This document shows, one piece after another, positions 27,534 to 38,320 of a DNA stretch of 64,000 nucleotides (positions are counted from its first letter, which is position 1; each line of letters begins with the position of its first letter). A program made the translations under genes and the position numbers. The notes under the pieces were generated by a model. That model was not told the origin of the DNA and ran no database searches. It saw only the letters and a list, made by a program, of their open reading frames with translations. This DNA is from Ceratopteris richardii (taxonomy: Eukaryota > Streptophyta > Polypodiopsida > Polypodiales > Pteridaceae). Where the stretch lies: assembly GCA_020310875.1 (NCBI GenBank), contig MU260075.1:634001-698000 (forward strand). Direction: 5' to 3'.

Positions 27534-28967
27534 TTGAGTGATTACCCATACACTCCAAGATCAGAAACAAGTGATTCTGAGATGTCCTATAACATGGATA
27601 GACCAGTAGGTAGTTCAGGGGTGGCATACCTAGAAAAGCCAGAAGGACCTTACAAGACTCAATTGGAATACATCAGGACTAATTGTTTAGGTGCTCGCAT
27701 CTACGAAGATGGCCTGAGAAGATCAGTGGTCTAGATTAAGAACCCTGATCAACCCCATGGACTAGAACACCCCATAGTCAAACTCGAGAATGGAGCATAC
27801 CTAGATAAAGAAAGGACTATTTATGTGGTCACCACTCTCCCAGATAGAACAAACGAGTTCGGGAATGTGATCGCAGAAACCGACATGGGTGATATAGAGC
27901 AAGGGAATTTAGAGAGAGAGCCAAGAACTCCCCGTGGTAAATCCGTCTTGACCAGAATCATGACTCCAGAGTGGATTCTAGAGGATAATAAAAGCATAGA
28001 TTTGCTTTTAAACCGAGAAACTGATGAGGCTTTTTGGAGGTATAAACCTGCCTAGCCTCAAGAAGTAAGTGCTCTCACAATCTATGAGTTTAAAGACCCT
28101 GATAGCCCAGGCAAAGTAACCTACCTAGACAATACATCAGAGAGGATCTTCGTGGTCATCGAGCATGGCAGACATGCCTACATATGGAAGGGTGAATTTG
28201 TTTTTCCCCAACCACGGTCCAATATGTCCTACAGTCACCAAGGAGCTGGCACCTCCTAGGCTCATGGAGCTCAAGGAGATAGAAGTAGAGATAGACCTGA
28301 AGTAAGCTTTGCCAACCCCTAGGGAAGAGAAAGAAGGAGAGCAGGGACGGATAGAGAAGAAAGCGAGAGATTTAGAGACCCAAGGAACCAAAGAAATGCT
28401 GATGATTTTCCTTTGCCAAGGCCGAGAGAACACACTAGGACCCTGAGGCCAACTCAACTGGTGAAGTCCATGAAGAATTACTTCGATGGCACTGGAGACC
28501 CTTATGACCATGTGGCAGAATTTAGGCAAGTCTTGAAAGCTGAACAGGTAGAGGACCTATTCACACAATATAATGTTTTTGGTCTAACCCTTAGGAACAC
28601 TGCCCTTACGTGGTTTCAACCACTGAACGAGAGGCATTTCAAAAACATAGACCAGCTCCTTGAGGCATTTATCATTGAGTTTTCTAAGAGTGGCATAAGG
28701 CACAACACTTCCTCACTAATTCATAGCTTCAAGCAAACACCTCAAGAGACGGTCAGACTAGCAGGAAGACGGTTTAGGCAATACCTAGAGAGGTGCCCGA
28801 TGCCTGAGTTACCCACACCAGCCAAGCAAGTGGCTTTGTTCTTAGATGGCTTGTTGAGCACCAAGCTTAGGTCATATGTGTATTTGAAGGACCCCAAAAC
28901 TATAGAAGAATGCGTGCACATGTGCATAGACATTGAGGATAATCTAGGCGAGGAGTTAGAGCTATAA
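27534..28967 (+). pseudogene. gag: Gag of Gypsy-2, N-terminal and core
   Basis: N-terminal part GPYKTQLEYIRTNCLGARIYEDG matches the Gypsy-1 segment around NRFGTYVYQDG. TAG stops at 27732-27734 and 28053-28055 and a frame change before 28413 break it. The core is clear at 28413-28967: LVKSMKNYFDGTGDPYDHVAEFRQ, FGLTLRNTALTWFQPL, SSLIHSFKQTPQETVRLAGRRFRQYLERCP, and LSTKLRSYVYLKDP. Ends at TAA 28965-28967. About half the core residues match Gypsy-1 by eye. Confidence 0.88.
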
Positions 28968-30543
28968 AAAATCTATAAGGATTCGGATAGCTCTATTAGT
29001 CTCACATCTGATCAGTCCACATCCATTGGGGAACTTGTAGAGAAGGTAGCTCAAAAACTAGGTGTCTCTAGCAAACAAATTCCAAGATTTGCCCCAGTTA
29101 AGCGGTGCTACACTTGTGGAGGTGACCATATGGCAAATGTATGTCCCATTATGACCCAACCCCAGGTGAATCCTAGTAGCCAGTACTGCACCATAGAGCG
29201 AAGGTACACCAACCACACTGCACAGGACTACCCATATAACAAACAAACTGTTAGGCAAAATTACCCTCAGCCATATCCACAACAGGGTAGATACCAGAAT
29301 TAGTACCCACCACAACAATACAACAGACCACAACAACCTTATCAGCCACCTTATCAAGGGCAGCAGAGACCTCAACCAGTCCTAGTGCAGCAACCCCTTG
29401 CTCCAACCAATGTGATCCCAGTGAAATATGCATCTGCTGAAGAAAATCTGAACAGAGCCATAGTCCCAGTCACCCCATTGCTATCAGACAGTGATCCAAG
29501 TGACCATAGTTTTGACTCCACACATATTGATAGCCCACAGGCTTACTACATGCAATCACCCGAGCATAACGAGTCATACTATAATGAGGACCCAAGTGAA
29601 AATAGTGGGGAGCCTGAGTATGCTAATGTCATGTACACAAACCCCAACTCTAGACCTCAACCTAGGCAGGTACGACCCCCATTTCCTAGAGGACCATGCT
29701 TCAGATGTCACGGAGATCACCTTATACGTGATTGTCCCTACACAACCCCAACCAGTCACAATTCAGGGTTTTTGTCAAGACTGCAGAAAAGAGCATCTCC
29801 TACGAGATTGCCCAAAGAACCCTAATAACATGCCTAAAATCACTCCTATCAACGTCATTGGGTTAGTGGTAGACTCTACGGGAAGTATAACTTCCACAGC
29901 CCTAGTGCATGTGGTCACTAGAGCCCAAGCCTTGCAGCAAACTCAAGGAGTAGGGCAGGAAAAGAGTTCTGAGGTTAGTGAGACAGAGAGTATAACCAAG
30001 AAAAGGACAAGAGCATGGAGAGATAGCCGGGAGAGAATGAAAAGACAATGGTCACAGAAAATGAGCGAACTTGAAGAAAGCTTGAGAGAAACCAAAGCAA
30101 AGATAAGTGAGCTCACATCTCAAAACCACTCTCACACCACCCCTCCACCACCTTTCCCTTTACCCACCAATCCATCTTCTTCCATCCCCCAACCTTTCAA
30201 TACACCACCCTTAACCCACCCACCACCCAGAGTAGGATCAGTCCTAGCCGATCCCACTCCTGAAGATCTAGACATGATGCTTAAAGCATATCAAGCCAGA
30301 ATCCAAGAAGGACCCAATGTAACAGATCATGAGAAATGTTACCCTAGAGCCGATCTAGAGATAGAGCGAACAAAGCTTTGTGCTAAAATGGTCGAATTGG
30401 CGCAAGCCATGTTTGAAGCCAGTCGCTTGTTCAATGGCTCTAACCCCATCAGAACACCATTGCACTTTGATTGGAGAGGTTACTTGCAAAGTCTGGAAAA
30501 GGAGCCACCTCCCAGGATAAGGAGAGGGCAAGTGATAGAATAA
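28968..30543 (+). pseudogene. Nucleocapsid and gag-protease linker of Gypsy-2
   Basis: Three zinc knuckles in broken frames: CYTCGGDHMANVC (about 29110), CFRCHGDHLIRDC (about 29698) and CQDCRKEHLLRDC (about 29779), all C-X2-C-X3-H-X4-C as in Gypsy-1. A TAG near 29302 interrupts a Gln/Tyr/Pro-rich stretch. After the third knuckle the frame runs without a shift through HVVTRAQALQQTQG, a Lys/Glu-rich helix and a Pro-rich run, to MMLKAYQARIQEGPNVTDH and FDWRGYLQSL. Confidence 0.85.
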
Positions 30544-30689
30544 GCATTCCTCCCCAGGGAGCTTATGTGCCTAACTCCACTGAACCAGACACCTCTTCTT
30601 CTATGAATAGGTATTCACCATAGTTCCTGAGAGAGATTCAAGAAGAGGAGTGGGCAAAGGAGAGTGAAGTTCCTCCTCCCATTGAACTT

Positions 30690-31979
30690 GTGGATGACAC
30701 ACACGATCAATTCCCACAAGACCTTCCTTTCATTTATGGAGAGCAGGAGAGTGCCCAATCTCAAGAGAGATTAGACTTCGAGTCTAATTCTTTACAGGAA
30801 CTACCCCATTTCACAGGCCCATGGGAAGCAAAGTCCACTTGTATGAGAGAACCCATAGTCATGGTAAGAAACAAAGATTCAATCATACCTAGGAACACGG
30901 AGGTAGTGAAGAACACTAAGGTGCAGTGCAATCTCACTTTAGAAGAACTACTCAAGGTTAGGCCGGAGCTATGGAAACATGTAGCCAAACAAGTACCAGA
31001 GATAGCAAAACCTCGTTCCCAGGTAGGATCCCAGAGGACAGTGCCAGAAATACCCTTGGACAAGATAGGAGACATGAGTGAGGGCGAAGAGGGAAACACA
31101 TATCTTCCTATCACCCATCAAGGATACACCACCAAGGCCATTCTAGACTCAGGTGCAGGAGTTGCAATTGCGACCACTTCCCTATGGAAGCGTTGGGGCA
31201 AGCCAACACTCCGACCGACGAGAATGAAATTGCAGATGGTGGATGGCCATATTGAGAGGCCCTTGGGATTGCTAGAATGCATAACTCTCACTACATGTGG
31301 TGTTGAGTTCGAACATACTTTTGCTATATGCGACTTTAGCAGAAACCAAGCCTACGAGATGATTTTGGGAAGGCCATTTATGCGGCAATTGCAAGTAGTA
31401 CAGGACTGGGGAACCAATTCCTTATACTTGAAACACTTAGGTGTCACAACCAAAGTCAATCTCAAGGACTACTCTCATAGAGACGTACCGCCCATTCAAT
31501 GGAATCCCATCCATAGAGCCAAGGATGACACGGAGTCAGTGCATTCCATAGGATCAAGATCCTCATGGATGCATGAAGACACCCACTTATGGATGTGCAA
31601 AGTGGCAGTAGAAGAAGAGAAAAGAGAAAAAGCCAGAGAGGTAGGTGCGAAAGAGACACATAGATCAATTCAAGACCCAGCCTATGCACCTGTAGTTTTT
31701 CCTGACGAAGAGTTTGAGCCTCACGCCTGGGCAGAAATTTTAGCAACCATGGATGTAGCCATCAATGAAGAGCAGTGGACACCCCACTGTGATGAGGATG
31801 GCTATGACATTTCAGTCTTCTCAATAGAGCCAATCATGGGAGATGCAGTTTTAGAAGAATGCGAACCTAGCCCTGATACATTTGAGGATGCAAGTGACTC
31901 CGACTTAGAGTCAATGATTATGGACGCACCTTTTGCATCAGATGAAGAATACTTCTATGAAGTTGAAGCTTACCCCTAG
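30690..31979 (+). CDS. Protease 1 and linker (Gypsy-2)
   Basis: Includes LEELLKVRPELWKHV (compare TWEDLMKQNPHLQNQM of Gypsy-1), then retropepsin: ILDSGAGVAIATTSLWKRWG (catalytic Asp 31146-31148), LQMVDGHIERPLG, EMILGRPFMRQLQVVQDWG. The rest is acidic linker (EFEPHAWAEILATMDVA, also present in Gypsy-1). Ends at TAG 31977-31979, after which a related frame resumes at 32004. Cleaves the polyprotein in an intact element. Confidence 0.92.
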   Translation: MDDTHDQFPQDLPFIYGEQESAQSQERLDFESNSLQELPHFTGPWEAKSTCMREPIVMVRNKDSIIPRNTEVVKNTKVQCNLTLEELLKVRPELWKHVAKQVPEIAKPRSQVGSQRTVPEIPLDKIGDMSEGEEGNTYLPITHQGYTTKAILDSGAGVAIATTSLWKRWGKPTLRPTRMKLQMVDGHIERPLGLLECITLTTCGVEFEHTFAICDFSRNQAYEMILGRPFMRQLQVVQDWGTNSLYLKHLGVTTKVNLKDYSHRDVPPIQWNPIHRAKDDTESVHSIGSRSSWMHEDTHLWMCKVAVEEEKREKAREVGAKETHRSIQDPAYAPVVFPDEEFEPHAWAEILATMDVAINEEQWTPHCDEDGYDISVFSIEPIMGDAVLEECEPSPDTFEDASDSDLESMIMDAPFASDEEYFYEVEAYP

Positions 31980-32003
31980 AGACACGGAGAAATCACGAAT
32001 GAT

Positions 32004-33388
32004 GTGAGGTTAGCCACACAAGTAGCCACTAAGAGTGGAGGAAAGAAAAGAAAGAAGAAGGAAGTCACTTTGGAGGCAGAAGAATCCTTGTTTGAGGTCC
32101 CTGAAAACATTAAAAAATATGAGATAGACGATAGGAGAGTCATGATAAGAATGCCTAAAGGTGAGGCACAAGCAAGAGAGGCCTATGATAGCAAGGAAAC
32201 TACCAAGAAGATAGTTGTCGCCATAGAAGAGGGAGAAGAAAGATGCACCTACATAGGGCATGACCTGACGGAAGAAGAAGAGCAAGAGTTGGTAGCTTTG
32301 CTAAGAGAGTACAGAGATGTATTCGCTTGGAGCTACAAGGACCTGAAAGGTGTTGACCCAGACATATGCTCACACACAATTCCCATGACCTCAGATGCCA
32401 GACCATCTAAGCAGAAGCCCTATACATACAATGATAACTACGTTGCTAAGATCAAGGAGGAGATAGATAGATTGGTAAAGCTCGGTTTATCTATGAGATT
32501 GAGCACACTGAATGGGTGTCCCCCATTGTGGTTGTGCCCAAGAAGAATGGAAAATTGCGTGTGTGTATTAACCTTAAAAAAGTTAATGCCACCACGATTA
32601 GAGACAGTTATCCGCTTCCTATTACTGAGCATCTATTAGAAAGGGTAGCAGGCAAGGAAGTGTACAGCTTCCTGGATGGATTCTCTGGCTACAATCAGGT
32701 AGCCATTGCACCAAAAGATCAGCATAAGACGACTTTTGCCATAGAGTGGGGCATATTTTCCTTTCAGGTAATGCCATTCGGGCTTACCAATGCACCTGCT
32801 ACCTTTCAAAGATTAATGTGTCACGTGTTTAAAGAGTTCTTGAGGAAGAATTTGGAAGTCTATGTTGATGATCTTTGTGCTCATTCCAACATTAGACAAA
32901 CCCATATACCTGAACTCAGACAAATCTTTGATAAATGCAGAGAATATCAAATCTGCCTGAACCCAGAAAAGTGTGTTTTCATGGTCAGGCAAGGCAAAAT
33001 TCTAGGACACATAGTGTCTAAGAACGGCATATCCACTGACGAAGAGAAAGTGAGAGCCATCGCAGAACTACCTAGGCCAAAGAACGTCAAGGAAGTACAG
33101 GCTTTCATGGGGCATTGTGGTTACTACCGCCGGTTCATTCACATGTATGCTGTCATTGCAAAGCCCATGTACGGACTTGTGACTAACTTCGAGTGGACTG
33201 ATGAATGTGAGAATTCCTTCAATGAGCTCAAACGGCGATTATGTTCAACACCAATCTTGACCACACCAGATTGGAATAAGCCTTTTCATGTTCATGTAGA
33301 TGCATCCAATTATGCTATTGGGTGTGTACTCGCACAATCTACGGGCAAATGTAATATGGATCTTCCAATTGCCTATGCATGCAGCTGA
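32004..33388 (+). pseudogene. Linker and reverse transcriptase of Gypsy-2
   Basis: Joined from 32004-32495 and 32495-33388, with one frameshift near 32495 (just after EEIDRLVKLG). RT motifs: VSPIVVVPKKNGKLRVCIN, YSFLDGFSGYNQVAIAP (first Asp), MPFGLTNAPATFQRLMCHVFKEF, VYVDDLCAHSN (YVDD near 32862), LNPEKCVFMVRQGKILGHIVSKNG, and GHCGYYRRFIHMYA. RNase H begins at HVHVDASNYAIGCVLAQ and the frame breaks again near 33385. Confidence 0.92.
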
Positions 33389-34067
33389 ACGGAACTATAC
33401 TACCACCGAACGAGAAGCATTAGGCATGGTATATACGGTTAAAAAGTTTAGACACTTTTTGCTTGCAAATAAGTTCAAATTTTTTACTAATCACCAAGCT
33501 CTACTGTACCTGGTAAACAAGCCAAGTAATAAAGGCAGATTAGTAAGATGGTTTCTCTTACTAATGGAATATGACTTTGAGGTAGTAGTGAGGAAAGGCA
33601 GGACTCATTTGAGGGCAGACCATCTCTCTAGGCTCACATCTGGAGAGGTCCCACAAGGAGTGTCAGATGACCTACCTGATGCTTACTTGTTTAATTTGGA
33701 AGTTGTACTGCAGTGGGCTAAGCCATTAGTGCCAGTATTGACATATGGTCCTAATCACCCAGTAATGCACACAGAAGATAGAGAGATAGTAAGAGCTCAA
33801 AAGTATCATATTTTGGCAGGAAGTATGTACAAACATACGGAGCAAGGAGTATTGGCCTGTTGTGTGGAAGAGGATGAGTACGCTAAGTGGTTGCAATTAG
33901 CACATGTAGGTGCATTAGAGCAACACTACTCAAAATGGCCAACCCTACAGACCCTGAGGAGACTAGGAGTGCATTGGCCAACCATGGAAGTTGATGTCCA
34001 TAGAATGTGCAAAGAATGCCCAATCTGCTGTACTAAACCACTAGTGGAACATGCCACTCTTTATTGA
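33385..34067 (+). CDS. RNase H and first H2C2 module (Gypsy-2)
   Basis: RNase H: RNYTTTEREALGMVYTVKKFRHFLL, FFTNHQALLYLVNKPS and ADHLSRL. A region of about 85 residues follows with H-X6-H-X30-C-X2-C (33903-34028; AHVGALEQH, GVHWPT, CPIC), matching the first module of Gypsy-1 in spacing and position. The ORF ends TLY-TGA at 34065-34067, exactly where Gypsy-1 has TLY-TGA, and the same frame continues beyond. The segment 33300-33384 in this frame is shadow; true coding in this frame starts near 33385. Confidence 0.88.
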
Positions 34068-34910
34068 GTGTCTTTAGTGCTAGATTGGAGTGAACCATTA
34101 GTAGCCTTCTTGAGGACGAAAACATTCCCTCAAGATATGACTTTGGCCAGACAAAGAAGTTTAGAACAAGAAGCCTTGGATTACACAATCATTGGTGATA
34201 ATTTATACAAACGTGGTAAAGATGGGTACCTAAGACTGTGTGTTCATGAGAGCGAATACCTCAAGATATTAGAGACTGCTCACCAAGGTGTAGCAGGAGG
34301 ACACTTCGGTCTAGATAGGGTGATCAAGGCAATACTATTTGCAGGATTTTGGTGGCCCACCCTTCACATGGATGCACATACCTATGTGAAGAGGTGTGAG
34401 GTTTGTCAGCGAACCCAGTATCCCATACGCAAGGATGAGATGCCATTGAAGCCTATGATGGGTGGATGTGCATTCTCTAAGTGGGGTATAGAGTTTGTGG
34501 GTCCTATTAATCCCCCAGCTAAGGGTTCACATGCTGAGTATATCATCGTGGCCACAGACTATCTAACCAAGTGGGTAGAAGTGAAAGCCACTACAAAAAA
34601 TGATGCTCAAACAACAACAAAGTTCTTATTTGAAAATGTGTTCACGAGGTACGGATTGCCAATAGAGTTGGTGAGTGATAGAGGCACACACTTCTTGAAT
34701 GAAGTCATAGAAAACCTTCTCCAAGAATTCTTGGTAGTACATAAGAAGTCTGCCCCCTATCACCCACAAGCTAATGGCCAGGCTGAGAGCACAAATAAGA
34801 TCTTGTGCAATGTGCTGACTAAATTGGTGAATAACAAACGCTCTGATTGGGACAAACAACTACACCATGCTGTTTGGGCGTACCGAGTTGCCTATAAAAC
34901 GGTACTCTAA
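34068..34910 (+). CDS. Second H2C2 module and integrase core (Gypsy-2)
   Basis: LDWSEPLVAFL, then NLYKRGKDGYLRLCVHESEYL and H-X6-H-X30-C-X2-C (34281-34406; AHQGVAGGH, GFWWPT, CEVC). Integrase core: IEFVGPINPPAKGSHAEYIIVATDYLTKWVE (Asp), LVSDRGTHFLNEVIENL (Asp) and PYHPQANGQAESTNKIL (Glu). All three catalytic acidic residues are present. TAA at 34908-34910 interrupts the way to the C-terminal domain. Confidence 0.93.
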   Translation: MSLVLDWSEPLVAFLRTKTFPQDMTLARQRSLEQEALDYTIIGDNLYKRGKDGYLRLCVHESEYLKILETAHQGVAGGHFGLDRVIKAILFAGFWWPTLHMDAHTYVKRCEVCQRTQYPIRKDEMPLKPMMGGCAFSKWGIEFVGPINPPAKGSHAEYIIVATDYLTKWVEVKATTKNDAQTTTKFLFENVFTRYGLPIELVSDRGTHFLNEVIENLLQEFLVVHKKSAPYHPQANGQAESTNKILCNVLTKLVNNKRSDWDKQLHHAVWAYRVAYKTVL

Positions 34911-34925
34911 GCCACACCCTTTCAG

Positions 34926-35840
34926 ATGGTGTTCGGTCAGAATGTGGTGCTACCCTTGGACTTTTTGATACCTACATTGAAAGTAGCACAAGAGCATGAC
35001 TGGACAGGCCATGAACTCTCCTCTCGAATCTTTGATCTTGAACATCTAGGTGAGACACGGTTGAGAGCTGCAACAGGAATCTATGCCGCGAAGAAGAGGC
35101 AAAAGGCGTATTTTGATACACATGTGAAGGATAAAGGCTTGAAAGCAGGAGACCTAGTCCTAGTCTACACATTGAAGCAAAATGCACGAAAATTAGAGAA
35201 AAGAGGCTATGGACCAATGATTATCAATAGGATCTCCACAAGTGGAGCAGTACAACTAGCCACTCTAGAGGGTGACATACTACCAAGTTACATAAGTGGA
35301 TGTAGAGTCAAGTTATATCAAGAACCCCTAACTGAAGAAATGCTCAATCGACTCGTTACTGCAAAGAAACGTAAGGATGAGGAAAAGAGAATTCGAGAAG
35401 AAGCACATGCCGAAGCTTTAGAACGCATTCGACGAATAAAATTGAGAAGGCAAGGTAGAGATCAACCCATGACTGACGCTCATGAAGCTCTAGGTTATCA
35501 CATGGCCATGTGCGAGGCTTCAAGTGAACTGGCCCGTAAGACAGTTGATCGAAGACCTTTTGTGACCCTGGAAGTAGGACAAGGAGAGAGTGCAAGGACC
35601 GTGAGAGATTTAATTGATTCAAGAGCGGCCACTAGTGCAGTTCGGCTTTCTTATTGCCAACAATTGCAATTGGAGGTAAATCCCCTAGAAGCATATCTGA
35701 TAGGATTAGGAGGTGTTGAAACTCCTTGCATGGGAGAGGTGGAACTTCCCCTCTACATTCAAGAGGTCCTCATGCCAGCAAAAGTACTAGTATGTGAAGA
35801 CGAGGATCTTACCGAACCTCTCGTCTTGGGACAAAACTAG
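34926..35840 (+). CDS. Integrase C-terminal domain and second protease-like domain (Gypsy-2)
   Basis: MVFGQNVVLPLDFLIPTLKVA continues integrase; GDLVLVYTLKQNARKLEKRGYGP and SGCRVKLYQEPL mark the C-terminal domain. A charged linker (KKRKDEEKRIREEAHAEALERIRRIK) leads to the second aspartic-protease domain: TVRDLIDSRAATSAV (catalytic Asp 35616-35618; the usual Gly is Arg) and LTEPLVLGQN. The degraded active site suggests this copy is dead, but its position and linker match Gypsy-1. TAG at 35838-35840 precedes NLNLRSGLLQAW in the same frame. Confidence 0.85.
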   Translation: MVFGQNVVLPLDFLIPTLKVAQEHDWTGHELSSRIFDLEHLGETRLRAATGIYAAKKRQKAYFDTHVKDKGLKAGDLVLVYTLKQNARKLEKRGYGPMIINRISTSGAVQLATLEGDILPSYISGCRVKLYQEPLTEEMLNRLVTAKKRKDEEKRIREEAHAEALERIRRIKLRRQGRDQPMTDAHEALGYHMAMCEASSELARKTVDRRPFVTLEVGQGESARTVRDLIDSRAATSAVRLSYCQQLQLEVNPLEAYLIGLGGVETPCMGEVELPLYIQEVLMPAKVLVCEDEDLTEPLVLGQN

Positions 35841-36101
35841 ATCTATGATCACGCAGTCAACCTCAACCTAAGAAGTGGACTTCTTCAGGCATGGGCAGGC
35901 CAAAACTATCTTATGATTGAATTAGGAAATCAAGCACTCAAACCATTAGGAAAGGCACCAACTCCTGGTCTCTCCAGGAATCCACATGAAGATAACGATG
36001 CTGTTCTTGTCCAGAGTTCTATGGTGCAAAGGATTGTCAATCTTACCGAAGATACATGAGTCAAAAAGGAGTTCCCAGCTGTTCCAAAGAAGATTCTAAA
36101 C

Positions 36102-36650
36102 ATGCAGACCAAACATCACACGACACGAAGGAGACCACTGATCAAGAAGCAGGAGTGCCAACCCGTGCAACACGGAGTACCTCGTGTCGCGAAGCAGATC
36201 TGGATAAGCAAGGATGGAAAACCCACAGCTCTAGTAATAGGTTCTCGAGGAGGCACAAAACAAGCCACACCATCAAGGACACAAGTGGAGTACCCTAGGC
36301 AACCTCCTAGGCATACCACGTCTATTTGGGTCCCTAAGCGGTCAATGAGGGCTAGCCCCAATGCTAGACAGATATGGGTGCCCAAGGCCTGTTTTCGAGC
36401 CCAAATAGCTCCAACTCTAGTCACTAGCATAATTCAACACTCACAAGTCCTCTTGGCAAACAACTCAGGAACTCTACCTAAATCCCACACTAACCCACAC
36501 TCAGTCAAACCGAGTAATGTCTGGAAATGGGTACCCAAAAGGTCCCAAATCCATCACAATCTTGTTCATAAATCTTTACCTGTCATTAGCTCTAAGAGCT
36601 ACAAATCCTCTATCAAAGTTTGGAGACTTAAACCCTGTATCAAAACCTAG
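36102..36650 (+). CDS. Basic Trp-repeat region (Gypsy-2)
   Basis: 182 codons, very basic. Five short repeats: KQIWISK, TSIWVPK, RQIWVPK, VWKWVPK and IKVWRLK, spaced by 20-60 residues. The corresponding part of Gypsy-1 (819-1208) has similar Trp/Lys repeats. From memory, WVPK-like repeats also occur in some plant copia polyproteins. Possible nucleic-acid or self-interaction motif. Unproven. Confidence 0.55.
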   Translation: MQTKHHTTRRRPLIKKQECQPVQHGVPRVAKQIWISKDGKPTALVIGSRGGTKQATPSRTQVEYPRQPPRHTTSIWVPKRSMRASPNARQIWVPKACFRAQIAPTLVTSIIQHSQVLLANNSGTLPKSHTNPHSVKPSNVWKWVPKRSQIHHNLVHKSLPVISSKSYKSSIKVWRLKPCIKT

Positions 36651-36782
36651 TCCCAATTTTGTAAATCCATCCACTCTGATGTAGGTGCATTCTGAGTACT
36701 TTGCATGTCCACAATATGCATTTAGGAGTACACTAACCACTAACCACCACTTACATCTATCACGAACACTTCACCCTAACCA

Positions 36783-36793
36783 CTAACCTTCAG
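36783..36793 (+). promoter_or_regulatory. Possible splice acceptor before ORF3 (Gypsy-2)
   Basis: CTAACCTTCAG lies directly before the ORF3 reading frame, which has no ATG of its own nearby. It matches the position of the acceptor-like TTTTCCTCAG before ORF3 of Gypsy-1. Confidence 0.3.
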
Positions 36794-38320
36794 GATTGTC
36801 ATGTTAGTATCTGGGAATCCAAGTTGGAATGTGGAGGAGTGTGGTGGACCTTTCAGTTCTTCTCACGAGAATTTGAAGCATTGCAAAATGTTGCCCCTCT
36901 TCAAGATATTTGGCAAAAAGCGGGATTGCAAGATTATTTTAGTGCAGCCTTGCCTAGACCTGATTTTCTTCGGTGCTACTACTTGATTGCAACTCTCAAG
37001 GCGACAGGAGACAAAGATCATTCAGGCACATTCCTGGTGCCCTCTCTATCAAACCAGGAAGAAATGAAGAAGTTTGAGTTGAATATCACTTTAATTAGGG
37101 AGGCCCTTCAGATGTATGGCAACCATGTACCCTCCGATCGAGATCCTTTGATACCAGAGTCGATGAAGAACAACAAAATCAAGAAGTTGAAAGAAATGTG
37201 TGCCCTCACCCCCAACATCGCCATACCACTACGGATGTGCCTTCAACACTTCGCTTTTCCAGCGCAAGACCGGTTCACCCAGCCTCATAAGAAGATCTGG
37301 TATGGGTTATACCTAGGAAAGACCGGGAGCTTACCTATGAAAATGCCAGTATGGATCCTTGATCAGTTATATGAAGCAGGCAAGTGAGGAGTGAGGAAGC
37401 CTACTTTGAATGGCTGTTGCGCCATTATAAGAATAATTTACAGATGCCTGGCTTATGATGTGCCAATTGCACGAGCCCTCAAGTACTCACAATTGGAATT
37501 CTTCCAAGGGCAGAAATCAGGGGTTCAAACCACTAAAAGAATGCGTGGATCACTTTCACAGGTTTCGATTCCTTGCGAAATTGCCACAGAGACCTCCTGT
37601 AGAGAAGAAGAACAAGTAGCCCCTTTCACGATCCATCTCCAAGGACTACAATCAGGAGACTTGGTACAACCCACTCCATCAGCCCCCCCACTACCCACAG
37701 ATGCTGAGTTTGCATCCATGGCTACATTGGCAGCAGATCCATCCTTTGACGTTGAAAGCTTCTTACAAGCAGCACACTTGTCTGAGAGTGAATTATTTTC
37801 TGACAATGACGGTCCCGGATCATCATCCCAAAGAGAATGGCCACAGAGTGAGGCAAGAAGGGTACATTGGGAAGATGAGGCACAACACACTCAGGCGGGA
37901 GGCACACATGAACAAGAGGAGATGCAGAGGAATGAATCTGAGGAGAGTGAGGAGGAAACCCCTGCTTACACTGCACAACTTAAAAGGCTCTACAAAACAA
38001 TCAAGCAGGTACAAAAAAGACATAAGCTATCAGAAGAGGCAAATAGAGCACTAGTGAACCAGATGTTGCAAGCGGAGAACGCGGATCCCCACTTTGTAGA
38101 ATCATTGAACCTTTTAACGGAGACATATGGGATTATAGAAGCTATGCGGATCATGTTACATCGCAACCCTCCTCAATACGATCAACGAAGGATCGATACA
38201 CCACCACGAAGGGGGAAGATGATTCAAATGGAAGTCTCTACAGCCCTCCCTACCACCACCCAAGAAGGTGTTGACATGGCCAGCCCAACTAACATTGAAG
38301 AACTAGAGGTAAATACCTAG
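36794..38320 (+). pseudogene. ORF3 N-terminal half (Gypsy-2)
   Basis: Frame opens DCHVSIWESKLECGGVWWTFQFFSREFEAL, continues IWQKAGLQDYFSAALPRPDFLRCYYL, LIREALQMYGNHVPSDRDPL and LCALTP-like sequence to WYGLYLGKTGSLPMKMPVWILDQLYEAGK; this looks like a folded domain of about 190 residues. TGA at 37385-37387, then the same frame goes on with an acidic stretch (EESEEETPAY) and a probable helix (AQLKRLYKTIKQVQKRHKL). Ends at TAG 38318-38320, followed in frame by IPSPPSPP. No known family recognised, and no membrane segment or signal peptide seen. Confidence 0.65.

Noticed and set aside
30120..30240. Pro-rich stretch as a separate gene
   Set aside because: It lies in the gag-protease linker frame of Gypsy-2 and is best read as part of the polyprotein.
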